A stretch of DNA of 64,000 bases from Uranotaenia lowii (GCF_029784155.1 NC_073691.1:22985639-23049638); one strand, 5' to 3'; positions 29,083-38,602 are shown, counted from the first letter of the stretch. Notes: generated by a model from the letters alone, not told the origin. Numbers and translations: made by a program.

Positions 29083-31611
29083 CTAAATTACATATTTATG
29101 GTGATTTTAACCAGAATTCCATTGATTTTATTGAAGATGTTGAAAACTCATCGATATTGCAACCGGTTATAGGTGAGAACGTAACATTACATTTTATTTT
29201 TGATAAAATAAGTGAACTAGGATTTCATCAAATTAATCATGTTCGCAACCAGCAAAACCGCTTTTTAGACCTATTGTTCACCAACTGCACGGAAGATTTT
29301 TGTATTGAAGAAGCTGCAGATCCATTATGGAAAAACGAAAAATTTCATACTGCCATAGAGTATTCACTTTTTACTGATCTATATAGACAGCGCCCTAGTG
29401 GTGCCGATTTTGAACTCGTATACGATTTTAAAAACCTGAATTATTCTGATTTTGATATGCGTTTCAATGATATTAATTGGCAAAATCTTTTGAAAGATGA
29501 ATCAGATATGAATGTAGCTGCTGGTTTATTTAGTAGTAATCTACATACAATTATTGACGAACTCGTGCCTAAGAGAAAGAAAAGAATACTGACAAGCTAT
29601 AAACATCCAGCATGGTACACACGTGATATAAAACAACTCAAAAATAAAAAGCAAAAAGCACATAAAGCCTATAAGAAAAATAAAAATTCGCACAATCTGA
29701 ACGCATACAAAGAAATTTGCAGAGTACTTGATGTAGAAATATCGCTAGCTTATAACAGTTACAACGCAAGAGTAGAGAGCAATATTAAATCCGATCCTAA
29801 AACCTTCTTTAGCTATGCAAATGAAAAAATGAAAACATCTAATTTTCCATCACGTATGCAGTTTGAAGACTTTGATGGATCTGACAGTGAAGAGATTTGT
29901 AACCAGTTTGCTCGTTTTTTTCAAAATATTTACAAAAAATCTAATGCTTCTCCAGACTTAAATTATTTTTCATATCTTCCTGAACGAGTAAATGACGTTA
30001 GTGTTGAAAATATTACTGTGCAAGAAATTTTAAGTTCCCTCAATAGTCTTGATGACAAAAAAGGTCCAGGTCCTGATCAAATACCTCCACTATTACTTAA
30101 AAAATTTGCTACTTCATTTGTTAATCCACTATTTTGGCTTTTCAATTTATCTCTTAAATCAGGAGTCTTTCCGATAGCCTGGAAAAAGTCATTTTTAATC
30201 CCAATATTTAAATCTGGTAAACGATCAGATATAAAAAATTATCGAGGCATTGCTATTATCTCATGTATCCCAAAGATGTTTGAGGCGATTGTGAATCAAA
30301 AGATGTTCAATCAAGTAAATAATCGCATCTCCAATAACCAACATGGCTTTTTCAAAGGTAGATCAACATCTACCAACCTATTAGAATTTGTGAACTTCTC
30401 GCTTGGAGCTATGGACAGATGTAATTTTGTTGAAACTTTATATACAGATTTTAGTAAGGCGTTTGATAGAGTTGACATTTCATTGCTACTTTTTAAACTA
30501 AAACGTATAGGATTATCAACTTCACTTTTAAAATGGATCGAGTCATATTTGTCGGATCGAACGCAGGTAGTCCGTTTTAAAGGAAAAATCTCGACAGAAA
30601 TACAGGTCACTTCTGGTGTTCCACAAGGATCTCACTTGGGCCCCTTGTTATTTATAATTTTTGTTGACGATATCAATTTAGTATTAAATAGCGTCAAAGT
30701 ACTCATTTATGCCGACGATATGAAACTGTACATGGAGATACGTAACAGAATGGATTTACAGCATTTTCAGGATGATATTGATATTTTTTACACTTGGTGT
30801 GCAAAAAGTCTGCTAGATCTCAATATTAAAAAGTGCAACATTATATCTTACTCTAGAAAACTGAACCATCATGATTTTAATTTTACTTTAGGGCAGCAGC
30901 AGATTGAAAGATGTAACAAAATTAGGGACCTAGGTGTAATACTGGACACCAAACTAACTTTTATTGAACATTTTAACACGATTATTAATAAAGCTTTCAG
31001 TATGTTAGGGTTTATCAAAAGATTCTGTTATCACTTTAAGGACCCTTATACAATAAAAACACTTTTCATATCGTATGTAAGATCTATACTCGAATATTGT
31101 AGTGTAGTTTGGTGCCCGTATCAGCCCACTCATGTTACAAGAATAGAATCGGTTCAAAAACAATTTCTACTGTTTGCACTAAGAAAGCTGGGCTGGAGTT
31201 CCACTTTAATTCTTCCATCATATGAAGCACGATGCATGTTAATCAATATTGAAACGCTTGAAAAACGAAGAGACGTTGCTATGATTTCCTTTGTAAACGA
31301 TATTATCTCCCAACGTGTAAAATCAGAATACTTGTTAGAAAACTTGAACTTTTACACACCCTCGCGCATACTAAGAACCAGAAACTTATTTCAAGCTGAG
31401 TCTCAACGAACCATGTACGCCAGCAACAAACCTGTGAACCAAATGATGAAAACTTATAATCAATATTGTGTACATATTGACATAACCATGTCCAGAGCTG
31501 CAATAAGAAAAGTGTTAAACAGAAGACATTTACAAAATAGTGGTTAAGACAATTTTTGTATGAGCAAATTGTAAACGTAGTCTACAACTGATTGACGAAA
31601 TAAATAAATAA
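29083..31611 (+). mobile_element. 5'-truncated LINE (Jockey/CR1-like) with open ORF2
   Basis: From about 29083 to 31547 the frame is open for about 820 codons with no stop, so the copy is young. It begins inside the endonuclease (IYGDFN, then the C-terminal SDH-region equivalent), followed by RT motifs: GPGPDQIPPLLLK; NYRGIAI; QHGFFKGRST; TDFSKAFDRVD (first catalytic Asp); GVPQGSHLGPLLF; YADDMKLY (catalytic pair, 30708 on). No RNase H follows. The 3' end is a short UTR and an AATA-type tail ('GAAATAAATAAATAAG'). The upstream gag repeat is in frame with ORF2, which artificially lengthens the ORF to 920 codons (from 28785). Inserted into the Arg-rich repeat of a Ty3 gag. Confidence 0.85.
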
Positions 31612-31675
31612 GAAGCAGGTGGCCAGGACGACTGCAGGAAGCAAAAAGCGCGTGTGCTGCGCTCGGCAACAATGA
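31612..31675 (+). repeat. Remnant of 54-bp repeat, right of LINE
   Basis: 'GACTGCAGGAAGCAAAAAGCGCGTGT' is a diverged unit of the array interrupted at 29083, marking the far side of the LINE insertion. Confidence 0.6.
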
Positions 31676-31679
31676 GTTA

Positions 31680-32000
31680 GCACGCCTACCCTATTCAGGA
31701 AATATAAAGATTAGGAAACGAACGCGACTTATGCTGTGCGCATTTATTTTGCTCGCGACAGCATAAAATCGCCACCCGGTCGGACGATAAACAAAACAGC
31801 GACCGAACGCGCATTTTGTTTCGTCTGTCTCAAATCTCTTAGCCCGTGGGAATCGTTATGCTTAATCATTCGCATAACATTCCGATGCTAAGCAATAAAA
31901 GGGCAGTCAGGAGAAAATACGCCATTCAGTCCGTCGTATAATCGTTCAGTGCAGTTCATTCCATTCAGTCCCGCGGATCGTTAATTAAGTTCGTTCGTTG
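31680..32000 (+). mobile_element. LTR-like region
   Basis: Contains GCGACTTATGCTGTGCGC (shared in part with the LTR at about 44688), AATAAA (about 31896) and repeated CAGT initiator-like words (31920-31965). No clear PBS follows before the next ORF; the candidate near 32100 (TTGGGATCATAG) is weak. Confidence 0.45.
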
Positions 32001-32128
32001 GTGCGTCGATCATCCTGATTTATTCAAGATATAAGTTATAAGTTACAAGTATAAGTTGTGTAAAGCTGATTATAAAACGTTAGTAGAAGTGTAACGCGTT
32101 GGGATCATAGTCTAAATCCCGTGTGAGA

Positions 32129-32220
32129 ACTATCTAAAGTGCTAAATGTAAGAGAGAAAGGTTCAATATAGTGAGAACTATCAAAAGTGCTAAATGTAAA
32201 AGAGAAAGGTTCAATATAGT
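32129..32220 (+). repeat. Tandem duplication, about 50 bp
   Basis: The word 'TGAGAACTATC..AAGTGCTA' and the 'GAGAAAGGTTCAATATAG' end occur twice head to tail. Confidence 0.85.
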
Positions 32221-32296
32221 TTAAATCCTTTAGTTAAAGGATAGAAAAAGTGTTTTGTCGACCTTTATAAATCATCCGAAACTCAACACAAGTCCA

Positions 32297-32407
32297 ATGA
32301 ATAGTAAAGAGTCCGCTAAAGGAGTAATATACCAGACAGATCCCGTATTTGAGAAAAGAAATCCACTGACCTGGTCTACTGGAAGTCCATTATTTTCTGG
32401 CTTTTAA
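32297..32407 (+). CDS. 36-codon ORF upstream of the 383-codon ORF
   Basis: Complete ATG-to-TAA frame (start MNSKESAKGVIYQ, end GSPLFSGF), stopping 12 nt before the next ATG. No family recognised. It could be a short upstream ORF or the end of a larger truncated protein. Its closeness to the next start suggests they belonged to one transcript. Confidence 0.3.
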   Translation: MNSKESAKGVIYQTDPVFEKRNPLTWSTGSPLFSGF

Positions 32408-32419
32408 GAAAGTGCGATC

Positions 32420-33571
32420 ATGTCGAAAGCCAAATCACAAGTTGGCAAACAGCCAAGTCCCGATCAACCAATTCCAGCCAAGAAACAAATTTTTAAGTTG
32501 TCAAAACTATCCCTGGCTGGAGTACAAGATACATTGAACTCCGGATGTCTTGATTATGGTACAAACCCTCTAGACACCAAATCCAAAGAGTTGACAAAGC
32601 CCCTTGTCATGTACAAGGAGGATGCTGACTTCTCTGTGTATCGTTCACCTAGTGCCCTTTCAGAAGAATCGGATTTAAGTGCGTCTTCCAACGGAACTGC
32701 TCCGTCTACCTCGGTAAAACAACAAAGTCAAATTAAGGAGTATGTATCTGAATTTTTGGAGGGGAATTTTGACGATGAACAGCATGAGATTAATGATGTC
32801 TCATCGGAGTTTCAACTACTCAAAATTAAAGATGATGATATTTCCCGCAGTACAGATAGACACACTCAAGAACTATCAGATCTTACAGTAGAAACGATGG
32901 CTGTAACAATCAATTCGATTTTGGATGACTATTTTTTGCAAGGTATGAACAAGATGATTAGATCAATACACATAGTGGATAAAAACCTAATTATTCACTT
33001 TGCAGATCATCCACTCGATTTGAAAAACAATCCATCCAGTGCGACACTTGTAAAGGCAGACACTAAAACGAAAGATGCAGCCGCGGGTACAGACTCAATG
33101 GCGTCCTCTTCTGACAGTTTAGACACAGACGAAGAACGTGCAGTTTTAGACAGGTATGCACCTGTATTTGCTACGGGTGAGTTTGCTCCAGGAACTGAAG
33201 TGAGAACCAGACCCTCAAAATCAAAAAGTAAATGTGAATCAAAGCCCATATACGTCACACCGATCGCTCAACCCCCTGCTGTCAAGCCACAATCCTCTGC
33301 CAGACAACCACCATTGAAGCCAACTCCGCCGCTCCAAAAATCTGCAGCAGCTCCCAAGTTAGGGAAAGAGGTGACTTACATGTACCTCCCTGGAAAGAAA
33401 GGCAAGTCCGCCAGAATGAAAATAGATGTAAAGAGATTCCCTTTTGCGAATAATGATAAGATACCAGTTTCCAAAAGAGTGACAGTAATCTTAGCGGGAA
33501 TGAAGCTATACAACGCATATGTAGAGCAGTATGACTTGACCAAGGCAACCATTCAAATTCAATTCTTATAA
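32420..33571 (+). CDS. Intact 383-codon ORF, unknown; possible viral phosphoprotein-like EVE
   Basis: The only long non-transposase ORF in the window without a break. Residues 1-90 are polar with a Ser-rich stretch; about 105-150 acidic; about 155-185 a helical segment (LTVETMAVTINSILDDYFL); 225-245 Ser/Asp-rich; 275-315 Pro/Ala/Lys linker (QPPLKPTPPLQK); the last 65 residues look folded (VTYMYLPGKKGK; KRVTVILAGMKLYNA). Acidic disordered part, central helix, basic/Pro linker and compact C-terminal domain is the layout of mononegavirus phosphoproteins, and insect genomes often hold such endogenous copies. No sequence motif proves this. An A-rich tract follows the stop (33590-33606), as in retrocopied mRNA. 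Alternative: an accessory ORF of an LTR element. Confidence 0.45.
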   Translation: MSKAKSQVGKQPSPDQPIPAKKQIFKLSKLSLAGVQDTLNSGCLDYGTNPLDTKSKELTKPLVMYKEDADFSVYRSPSALSEESDLSASSNGTAPSTSVKQQSQIKEYVSEFLEGNFDDEQHEINDVSSEFQLLKIKDDDISRSTDRHTQELSDLTVETMAVTINSILDDYFLQGMNKMIRSIHIVDKNLIIHFADHPLDLKNNPSSATLVKADTKTKDAAAGTDSMASSSDSLDTDEERAVLDRYAPVFATGEFAPGTEVRTRPSKSKSKCESKPIYVTPIAQPPAVKPQSSARQPPLKPTPPLQKSAAAPKLGKEVTYMYLPGKKGKSARMKIDVKRFPFANNDKIPVSKRVTVILAGMKLYNAYVEQYDLTKATIQIQFL

Positions 33572-33639
33572 ATAAACCGTAACATAAATACAAGAAAAAA
33601 AAAAACTCCCAGAAATCAAAACATTCTAAGTGACGATCG

Positions 33640-33775
33640 AATGGTTCTAACTGGCGCCCATAATTGGTCCCAGAGTGTAAAAACATTTTAACTGACACCT
33701 ATAATTGGTCCCAGTGTCGGAAAATCCTAACTGAGGCCTCGGTAGGAAACTAAATTAAGAATAAAGTTGTTCTGA
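33640..33775 (+). repeat. Triplicated LTR-end/PBS-like sequence
   Basis: Three head-to-tail versions of 'TAACTGGCGCCCATAATTGG' (33649), a diverged TAACTGACACCTATAATTGG (33693) and TAACTGAGGCCTCGG (33748). The phrase TGGTCCCAGAG-GTAAAA also occurs right before the PBS at 50061, so these look like reiterated U5-PBS junctions. Confidence 0.5.
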
Positions 33776-33785
33776 TCGTAACGTT

Positions 33786-33851
33786 ACTCGTGTGAAGTTG
33801 TATCTTAAAAAAGATATCACGGCTAATTTTGGGGATTTTTCGGACATAACA
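33786..33851 (+). repeat. 60-bp direct repeat, left copy (LTR end)
   Basis: 'GTGAAGTTGT.TCTTAAAAAA' through 'TTTTTCGGACATAA' is repeated at 34397-34460. The left copy ends at the PBS-like TGGCGATCC (33852). The pair brackets a membrane-protein ORF. Confidence 0.75.
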
Positions 33852-33868
33852 TGGCGATCCTAAGCCAG
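33852..33868 (+). promoter_or_regulatory. PBS-like site, second tRNA-Arg type
   Basis: TGGCGATCCTAAGCCAG resembles the complement of another insect tRNA-Arg 3' end (TGGCGATCCTGCCAGG as I recall it). The site at 44878 is of the same type. Confidence 0.45.
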
Positions 33869-34124
33869 TTTGAGTTTTAAGAACATAATTAGTGATAACG
33901 ATGGTGGGAGCAGTGAAGACTTTGTGAGATTTTTATTGTCCGTTCACCAGAGAAAAGTGCCATTTGCTCCGATTGAAATACCGGAGTAAGATAATGCGGT
34001 GAAGCGTCTCAATCAATTTTTCGTCGGAAAACGTAATGAACGGATTGAGCCCAGAGAAAAGTGCATATCAAATTTAATAATCCAGAATTTAAACGATTCG
34101 CGCGTGAATAAAAACTTTGGAACT

Positions 34125-34337
34125 ATGGGTTGGTTTTCGGCAGACGAAATCGTCGCCCCAATCATAAGCAATCAGTGCGAAGGCCACCGTACGGCCCAGA
34201 CAGTGGCGATTTGCGCGCTAGCATTAGCGGCGCTAAGTTACATTGCAATCCAAGGAATCGTTAAATTAAACAGGCACCAAATCGAGAGGGTAACAGCTCG
34301 AACGGTGAGAATGAACAATCTGAGTGCCGATGTGTAA
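34125..34337 (+). CDS. Small single-pass membrane protein, MGWF family (copy 3)
   Basis: 70 codons, intact, 273 nt after a PBS-like site; start context A at -3 and G at +4. MGWFSADEIVAP opens it; a hydrophobic Ala-rich helix covers about residues 25-47; the tail (KLNRHQIERVTARTVRMNNL) is strongly basic. By hand alignment about 42 of 70 positions are identical to the copy at 45172, and both keep QIERVT and RMNNLS. Such conservation between independently inserted copies argues for selection in the parent elements. No gag follows here; LTR sequences flank it. Confidence 0.7.
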   Translation: MGWFSADEIVAPIISNQCEGHRTAQTVAICALALAALSYIAIQGIVKLNRHQIERVTARTVRMNNLSADV

Positions 34338-34396
34338 GATAAAATCAGAAAGTCTAAAACTTTATCAGTGAACTAATCGAACCAGCCAGAAATTGC

Positions 34397-34460
34397 TCTG
34401 TGAAGTTGTGTCTTAAAAAAGATATCACGGCTAAGTTTGGGGGTTTTTCGGACATAAAAG
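34397..34460 (+). repeat. 60-bp direct repeat, right copy
   Basis: Second copy of the 33786-33851 sequence, downstream of the membrane ORF. Without a PBS after it. It could be the end of a second LTR after internal deletion. Confidence 0.7.
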
Positions 34461-34469
34461 TTTCTTATT

Positions 34470-35056
34470 GGCAAAGTATGGGTAAACAAAACTGAGCAGC
34501 TTAAAAGAGAAATAAAGAGAGAAGTGAACTTATGTTTGTTCAGAGTGAACTAAGTTCACTTCAGTTAGGGTATATATAAGAAAATTGATGATTAATAAAG
34601 TGGTTGTCAGAAGCAAGTCGAACAGAGTAATCAATCGGATGACAACGCGAACGCTACATTCTGGTGACAGCGGAAAAGTCACAGCAGTGTCGGTACCGCG
34701 TATTTCTGACTGGTATTACCAGTCGCCGGGAGGCCATACAGACCTGTTCATCGGAAGTGCGAATGATGACTGTTAACAAGCACATTCGGCTCATCCAAAA
34801 AGTGATTCACCGAAGCAGACACAGTATTTGGAGAGGTCCAAAAATTGTAGAATTTAAGGCTATAAAAGAGAAAGATGATCAATAAAGAAAATAGTTCAGA
34901 CTTGGAATCCAACGTTACTGGTCTTCTCCGGTACGAGTACCGGATAAACCACAAACAGGATCTTTCACTGTGATCCTGGTTGGATTTCTCCTTCCAGTGA
35001 CACCACACCCGAACGTTTCCTTTCTGAGTAAAAGTATTATACGAAAGTATCCTTAA
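34470..35056 (+). mobile_element. LTR-like region ending at PBS
   Basis: Has AATAAA words at about 34516, 34594 and 34880 and ends at a tRNA-Arg-type PBS. Sequences from 34880 on (R/U5-like) contain a short hairpin ('CCGGTACGAGTACCGG', about 34929). The 5' limit is not visible. Confidence 0.45.
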
Positions 35057-35067
35057 TGGCGACCGTG
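35057..35067 (+). promoter_or_regulatory. PBS, tRNA-Arg type (11 nt conserved)
   Basis: TGGCGACCGTG, then diverged. Followed 230 nt later by a gag-like frame. Confidence 0.5.
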
Positions 35068-35294
35068 TTTTAATCGTGCAGTCCTCGGAGTGAAAAGTTT
35101 CGGCGCGAAAGATCCGAGTGTGTATTATGGAAAAGTACTCTAGACAAACTGTTGCATTGAAGTTTAAATTAGATTATAGTTCTTAAAATAATATTATACG
35201 ATACGAGCGATTGGCAAAATTAACACATTGAAACCCATCCCCACGTCGAATATAATCAGCGTGTATGGAAAATTAAACCAATACTAGACAAAAA

Positions 35295-35910
35295 ATGCCA
35301 AGCGTGCAGGTTTGGGTTCAAGGCACCCAATTCGGGGAAAAGAAAACGGAGCGTGCAACAAAGGTTGTCCAAAATTGCCACGCGGAAAGGACGGTCATCG
35401 GCAAGACAGTGTGCGCTTCGGTCGTGCGACTCGAGTGGCGAAAATCCCGGAAAGCAGCAGCCGAGTCGGGTTGCCAAGGGGTGTGCATCTTCTGGCAGCA
35501 CATCTGTGCTCAAGGGTCCCAGGCAACATCCGGTAGGATCGGGGGCCGTGATCAGAGGCAGCCGCCGCTTACGGGACGCAGGGAAGCAGCCACCGCAGGA
35601 GGCGAAAGCCGCGTGTACTGCGGGTCGGTTTCGGTTCAGCGATCACCGCAGAAGGGGAGAACCGCATGTACTGCGTACTAGTGCCGGGGACAGCAACCAT
35701 TGCAGCAGGAGAAAGCCGCGTGTTCTGCGCGCTAGTGTCAGTGTCAGCAACCACCGCAGGAGGCGAAAGCCGCGTGTGCTGCGTGCTATTACAGGTGTCA
35801 GCAACCACCGCAGGAGGCGAGAGCCGCGTGTACTGCGTGCTGGTTTCGGTGTCGGCGACAACCGCAGGAGGCGCGACAGAGGTAGGGCGGAGACACCAAT
35901 CGACGAATAG
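35295..35910 (+). pseudogene. Ty3 gag type 2, C-terminal part with Arg-rich repeats
   Basis: Two overlapping frames are open. The 35353-35910 frame is rich in Arg/Ser and carries about five repeats of the form SNHRRRRKPRVLRA (35600-35890), as in 28905-29082. It has no capsid domain left. The nucleotide unit is 54 bp, so the other frames also stay open with repeats such as TAGGESRVYC; I prefer the basic frame because at 28860 it continues gag. Likely nucleocapsid-like RNA binding. Confidence 0.5.
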
Positions 35911-36070
35911 CAGCAGCCCCCTGGTAGACCCCAGGAGGCGCCACAAGTGTAGGGCGGAGGCACCAATCAACGAAAGCAGCAGCCCCCTGGTAGACCCCAG
36001 GAGGCGCCACAAGTGTAGGGCGGAGGCACTAAGCAACGAAAAGCAGCAGCCCCCTGGTAGACCCCAGGGA
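35884..36070 (+). repeat. Tandem repeat with hairpin, about 62-bp unit, three copies
   Basis: Each unit holds CCCCCTGGTAGACCCCAGG, which can pair with itself, then GCGCCACAAGTGTAGGGCGG. A single diverged unit occurs at 49397-49460. Confidence 0.75.
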
Positions 36071-36280
36071 CTCTGCCGTGAAGAAAAGTGGAGGTCTTCC
36101 GGCAGAGAGGGTCCACCAGGGAAAGAGAAAGTCGCAGCGTGCAACGGTGCTACCAATCGGCCCCGGTCGTAGAGCGGCCAAAGGCCGAGGAGCAGCTGAG
36201 AGGAGGTTCGAGCCCGAGTTCTCTAAAAGCGGTGATTACACGCTGATTCGGGGAAATGTGGGGGTGTTCTGCCAAAAACT

Positions 36281-36760
36281 ATGAAGCCATTATTTTTACT
36301 CATGTGGCATCGCCCACGATTAGCCTCCAGAACACTCCTTCTCTCCAGTCCAGTAGAACTTAATGCCTTAAGGGCAACTGTGCATAATCCTTCTGCAAAT
36401 GTGGACCTTATTGATGGACTACGATCCATTCACGACGCCGTTAGCGCGAAACCTGTCCTATCCCCACCTGCACCAGGGACGAACTTGGCCGAGGAGTTGA
36501 ACCCTAAAGATTTAGTAAATGCTGATAGTTCAGGATGGCGACTCTTAGGGACTACAAAAATTTGGAAAGCTGATTGGAGTGATTATGATGAACGAAAAAA
36601 GCGCCGCTTACTACAGCAAAAAATGGCAAATGCTGCAAAAATACAAAGAAACCAAAGAAAAAGGAGTAAAACAGCAGATCCTGGTGCGTACATTTTACCG
36701 TGCTGTAAATCGTGTCAAGAGTTTGTTCAGGCTAAGCTTGAAGTCAACTGTTTAATCTAG
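36281..36760 (+). pseudogene. Unknown retroelement-associated protein, GWRLLGT family
   Basis: 159 open codons. Landmarks: LIDGLRSIHDAVSAKP, a Pro-rich link, SSGWRLLGT, KIWKADWSDYDERKKRR and a basic end. The same landmarks occur in order, interrupted by about 400 bp, at 43800-44560 (LIDELRSIYDAVTAKP; SGWRLLGT; KVWKADWTEYDN), and SGWRPMGT occurs at about 52553. I do not know the family. It lies downstream of gag repeats, so it may be a later part of the same polyprotein. The nominal ATG is probably not the true start. Confidence 0.4.
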
Positions 36761-36784
36761 CAACAGGAGATCTTTGTTAAAACA

Positions 36785-36930
36785 ATGGAAATAAACGAGT
36801 TTTCATGGTTTTGTTATGAAAGGTGTAACAACCATGAACTTCATATTTTTGAGGTTTCCAATGTATGGGAAATCGCCAATTTTTTCATGGTAACGCTGCA
36901 TAACAATACTCTTTTTTCATGGTTATTTTC
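36785..36930. repeat. Repeat C copy 2
   Basis: Second copy of the 3078-3222 sequence, with small indels. Confidence 0.65.
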
Positions 36931-36959
36931 GTCAAAACGATGAAATGTATGGTCAAAAA

Positions 36960-37110
36960 CAATGAATTTCACGGAATATAGTGCGCTTACGCAAGAGATA
37001 CTCGGGGAAACTATGATCAATTCTCAATAGAAATTATGGTGATGGCCAAATTACAGGACTCAAATTACATAACGAGGTAACAAAAACCTATCCCAAACTT
37101 TGCATAAGAG
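36960..37110 (+). pseudogene. Chimeric scrap: LINE ORF1 then Ty3 gag type 3
   Basis: About 36970-37012 encodes EYSALTQEILGE (R1-like ORF1), and about 37033-37070 encodes YGDGQITGLKLHNE, matching the gag at 42931-43505 (YGDGQIKGLKLHN). A short junction joins two unrelated element types. Confidence 0.5.
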
Positions 37111-37119
37111 ATTCCTTCA

Positions 37120-37356
37120 ATTAAAAGTCTAATTCGAATAAGTCATTCGGTCCATACCTGTATATAACTAATCTGGGTCATCAAAGCTCACATTCTTGTT
37201 CACCCTACATGACAAATTATGAGAACAGAAGGGTTTGTTAACCATATCAAATCAGATTGGGACGAATGGCTACCTCATTACCAATTATCGCACTTTGGCA
37301 TTGGAACCAGTCATACAATAATGGCGATTTTTCCGTAATAAATGAGCTAGTAACAT
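37120..37356 (+). mobile_element. LTR-like region ending at tRNA-Lys PBS
   Basis: AATAAA (about 37338) lies just before the PBS. U3 not identifiable. Confidence 0.45.
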
Positions 37357-37374
37357 TGGCGCCCAACGTGGGGC
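37357..37374 (+). promoter_or_regulatory. Primer-binding site, tRNA-Lys(CUU) type
   Basis: TGGCGCCCAACGTGGGGC is the exact 18-nt complement of fly-type tRNA-Lys(CUU), used by gypsy-like elements. Complementarity appears to run on with few mismatches to about 37405. A second site is at 43513. Confidence 0.8.
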
Positions 37375-37405
37375 GCAAACCCACGACCCTAAGATTAACA
37401 GTGTA

Positions 37406-37783
37406 GTGTTCGTTGCTGACGTTTACGAAGTCCTAACCCACCAGCTCTTGTGTACACCCTGTATAAGGCCATTGGCAAACATTTTTTGGGTCCCAGACTG
37501 CTTAAAAGACGACACCATAGAAGAAATTACTAGCATGTCTGTAATACGGCACAAAACCATGTTTGATATAGCGTACAAAGACAAGCAAGAATGTACAAAC
37601 GCTTGGCATTTTAATGTATGTTGCGCTGGGAAAGGACCAGCTGCATTTAAATCTTCAACAACATTTAAAGACAAGCGATGTGTATGTAGTCAATCTGACC
37701 CTACCACTATAGACATATTTAAGGCAAAGATTTACATACTCAAAACTCCAGTTTTTTTTCCGCTGAGCATGTCGTGTTCTTAG
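37406..37783 (+). pseudogene. Cys-containing ORF of unknown function
   Basis: 125 codons, opening in a GTG-beginning frame right after the PBS region. Several Cys (LLCTPC, NVCCAGKG, RCVCSQ) but no named zinc-finger spacing. Not recognised; possibly the gag N-region of a PHD-type element. Confidence 0.2.
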
Positions 37784-38045
37784 TTATAGTCTTGTTGGTT
37801 GCAGTAGCTTACAGGCCAGCAGGGGTAATGTTGATGGTAGTCTATGTTGCGTAGATGATCACCAATGGAGAAGTGGCATGTAGCGTGGAGAACATGGTCC
37901 CAGTGGACTTCTCAACCAAAAGCTTAACGACAGATTGGGTCAGTGCCTTAAATTGGCGATTCAACCATAGAGATTGTGACCATACAGGCTCTACACCTAT
38001 ATAACTTTTTGCGCGTCATACCGTACCATATAACTACATAAAAAT

Positions 38046-38212
38046 CTAGAAACCACGTCTGGAAATGCAGCGGCAAGTGTGGTCGGGTATTCCACGCCGG
38101 GTGTATTGGTGCCAAACGAGACTGGGAGGACCACATCAGGCGTTTTATGCTGCCGTTATGCAAGGACTGTGAAGAAGGTGTAACATCCCTACTCATTATT
38201 CATACTTCCTAG
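38046..38212 (+). pseudogene. PHD-finger fragment
   Basis: KCSGKCGRVFHAGCIGAK, then LPLCKDCEE: Cys-x3-Cys, His-x2-Cys and the last Cys pair of a PHD-like finger, in one open frame. It is the clearest finger of the family seen at 4021 and 24876. The coil region follows only after a new PBS-like site and a membrane ORF (38972). Confidence 0.6.
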
Positions 38213-38602
38213 AAATGCAACCATTCACTTAAAAACATGCAGACTCAAAAACGACTGCATAAGCATTCTTTACTGGGTCATAAAATATAAACGCAAGGCC
38301 GTTTTGACACCCTTTTCGTATTTACATATTTTACCAAACAGCATGCGCGCTTTGCGTATGGGCTGTTCTTTCTCTTCCGCATGGGTAGCAACGCTTACGC
38401 AGCATTGCCCAATGCAACACATGGTTGACATTAAATTATTTTCAAAACATCGTTGGTGGCTTGAGTTTGGGTCGAGTAGGAAGTTTAGTTGTATGCTAGA
38501 TGGTAAGCCAGAATATAATAACATTAGCATTCATGAAGTAACCTTTGATGTGTTCATACTATCATCCGAAATCCACGTCTAACAATACTAGAGACGTTAT
38601 TT
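38213..38602. other. LTR-like or unassigned interval
   Basis: No coding family recognised. By position it should be the LTR preceding the PBS-like site at 38603, but there is no clear AATAAA or second copy. Confidence 0.3.

Noticed and set aside
34664..34690. TTCTGGTGACAGCGG as a PBS of a BEL-type element
   Set aside because: I cannot match it to a tRNA and no LTR end is defined.
36528..36545. TGGCG words at 36528, 44033 and 52553 as further PBS
   Set aside because: They are codons of the GWRLLGT/GWRPMGT protein blocks in frame.
37357..37406. A tRNA-Lys gene on the minus strand
   Set aside because: Only the 3' part of a tRNA is represented, with AATAAA-bearing LTR sequence next to it; a PBS explains it better.
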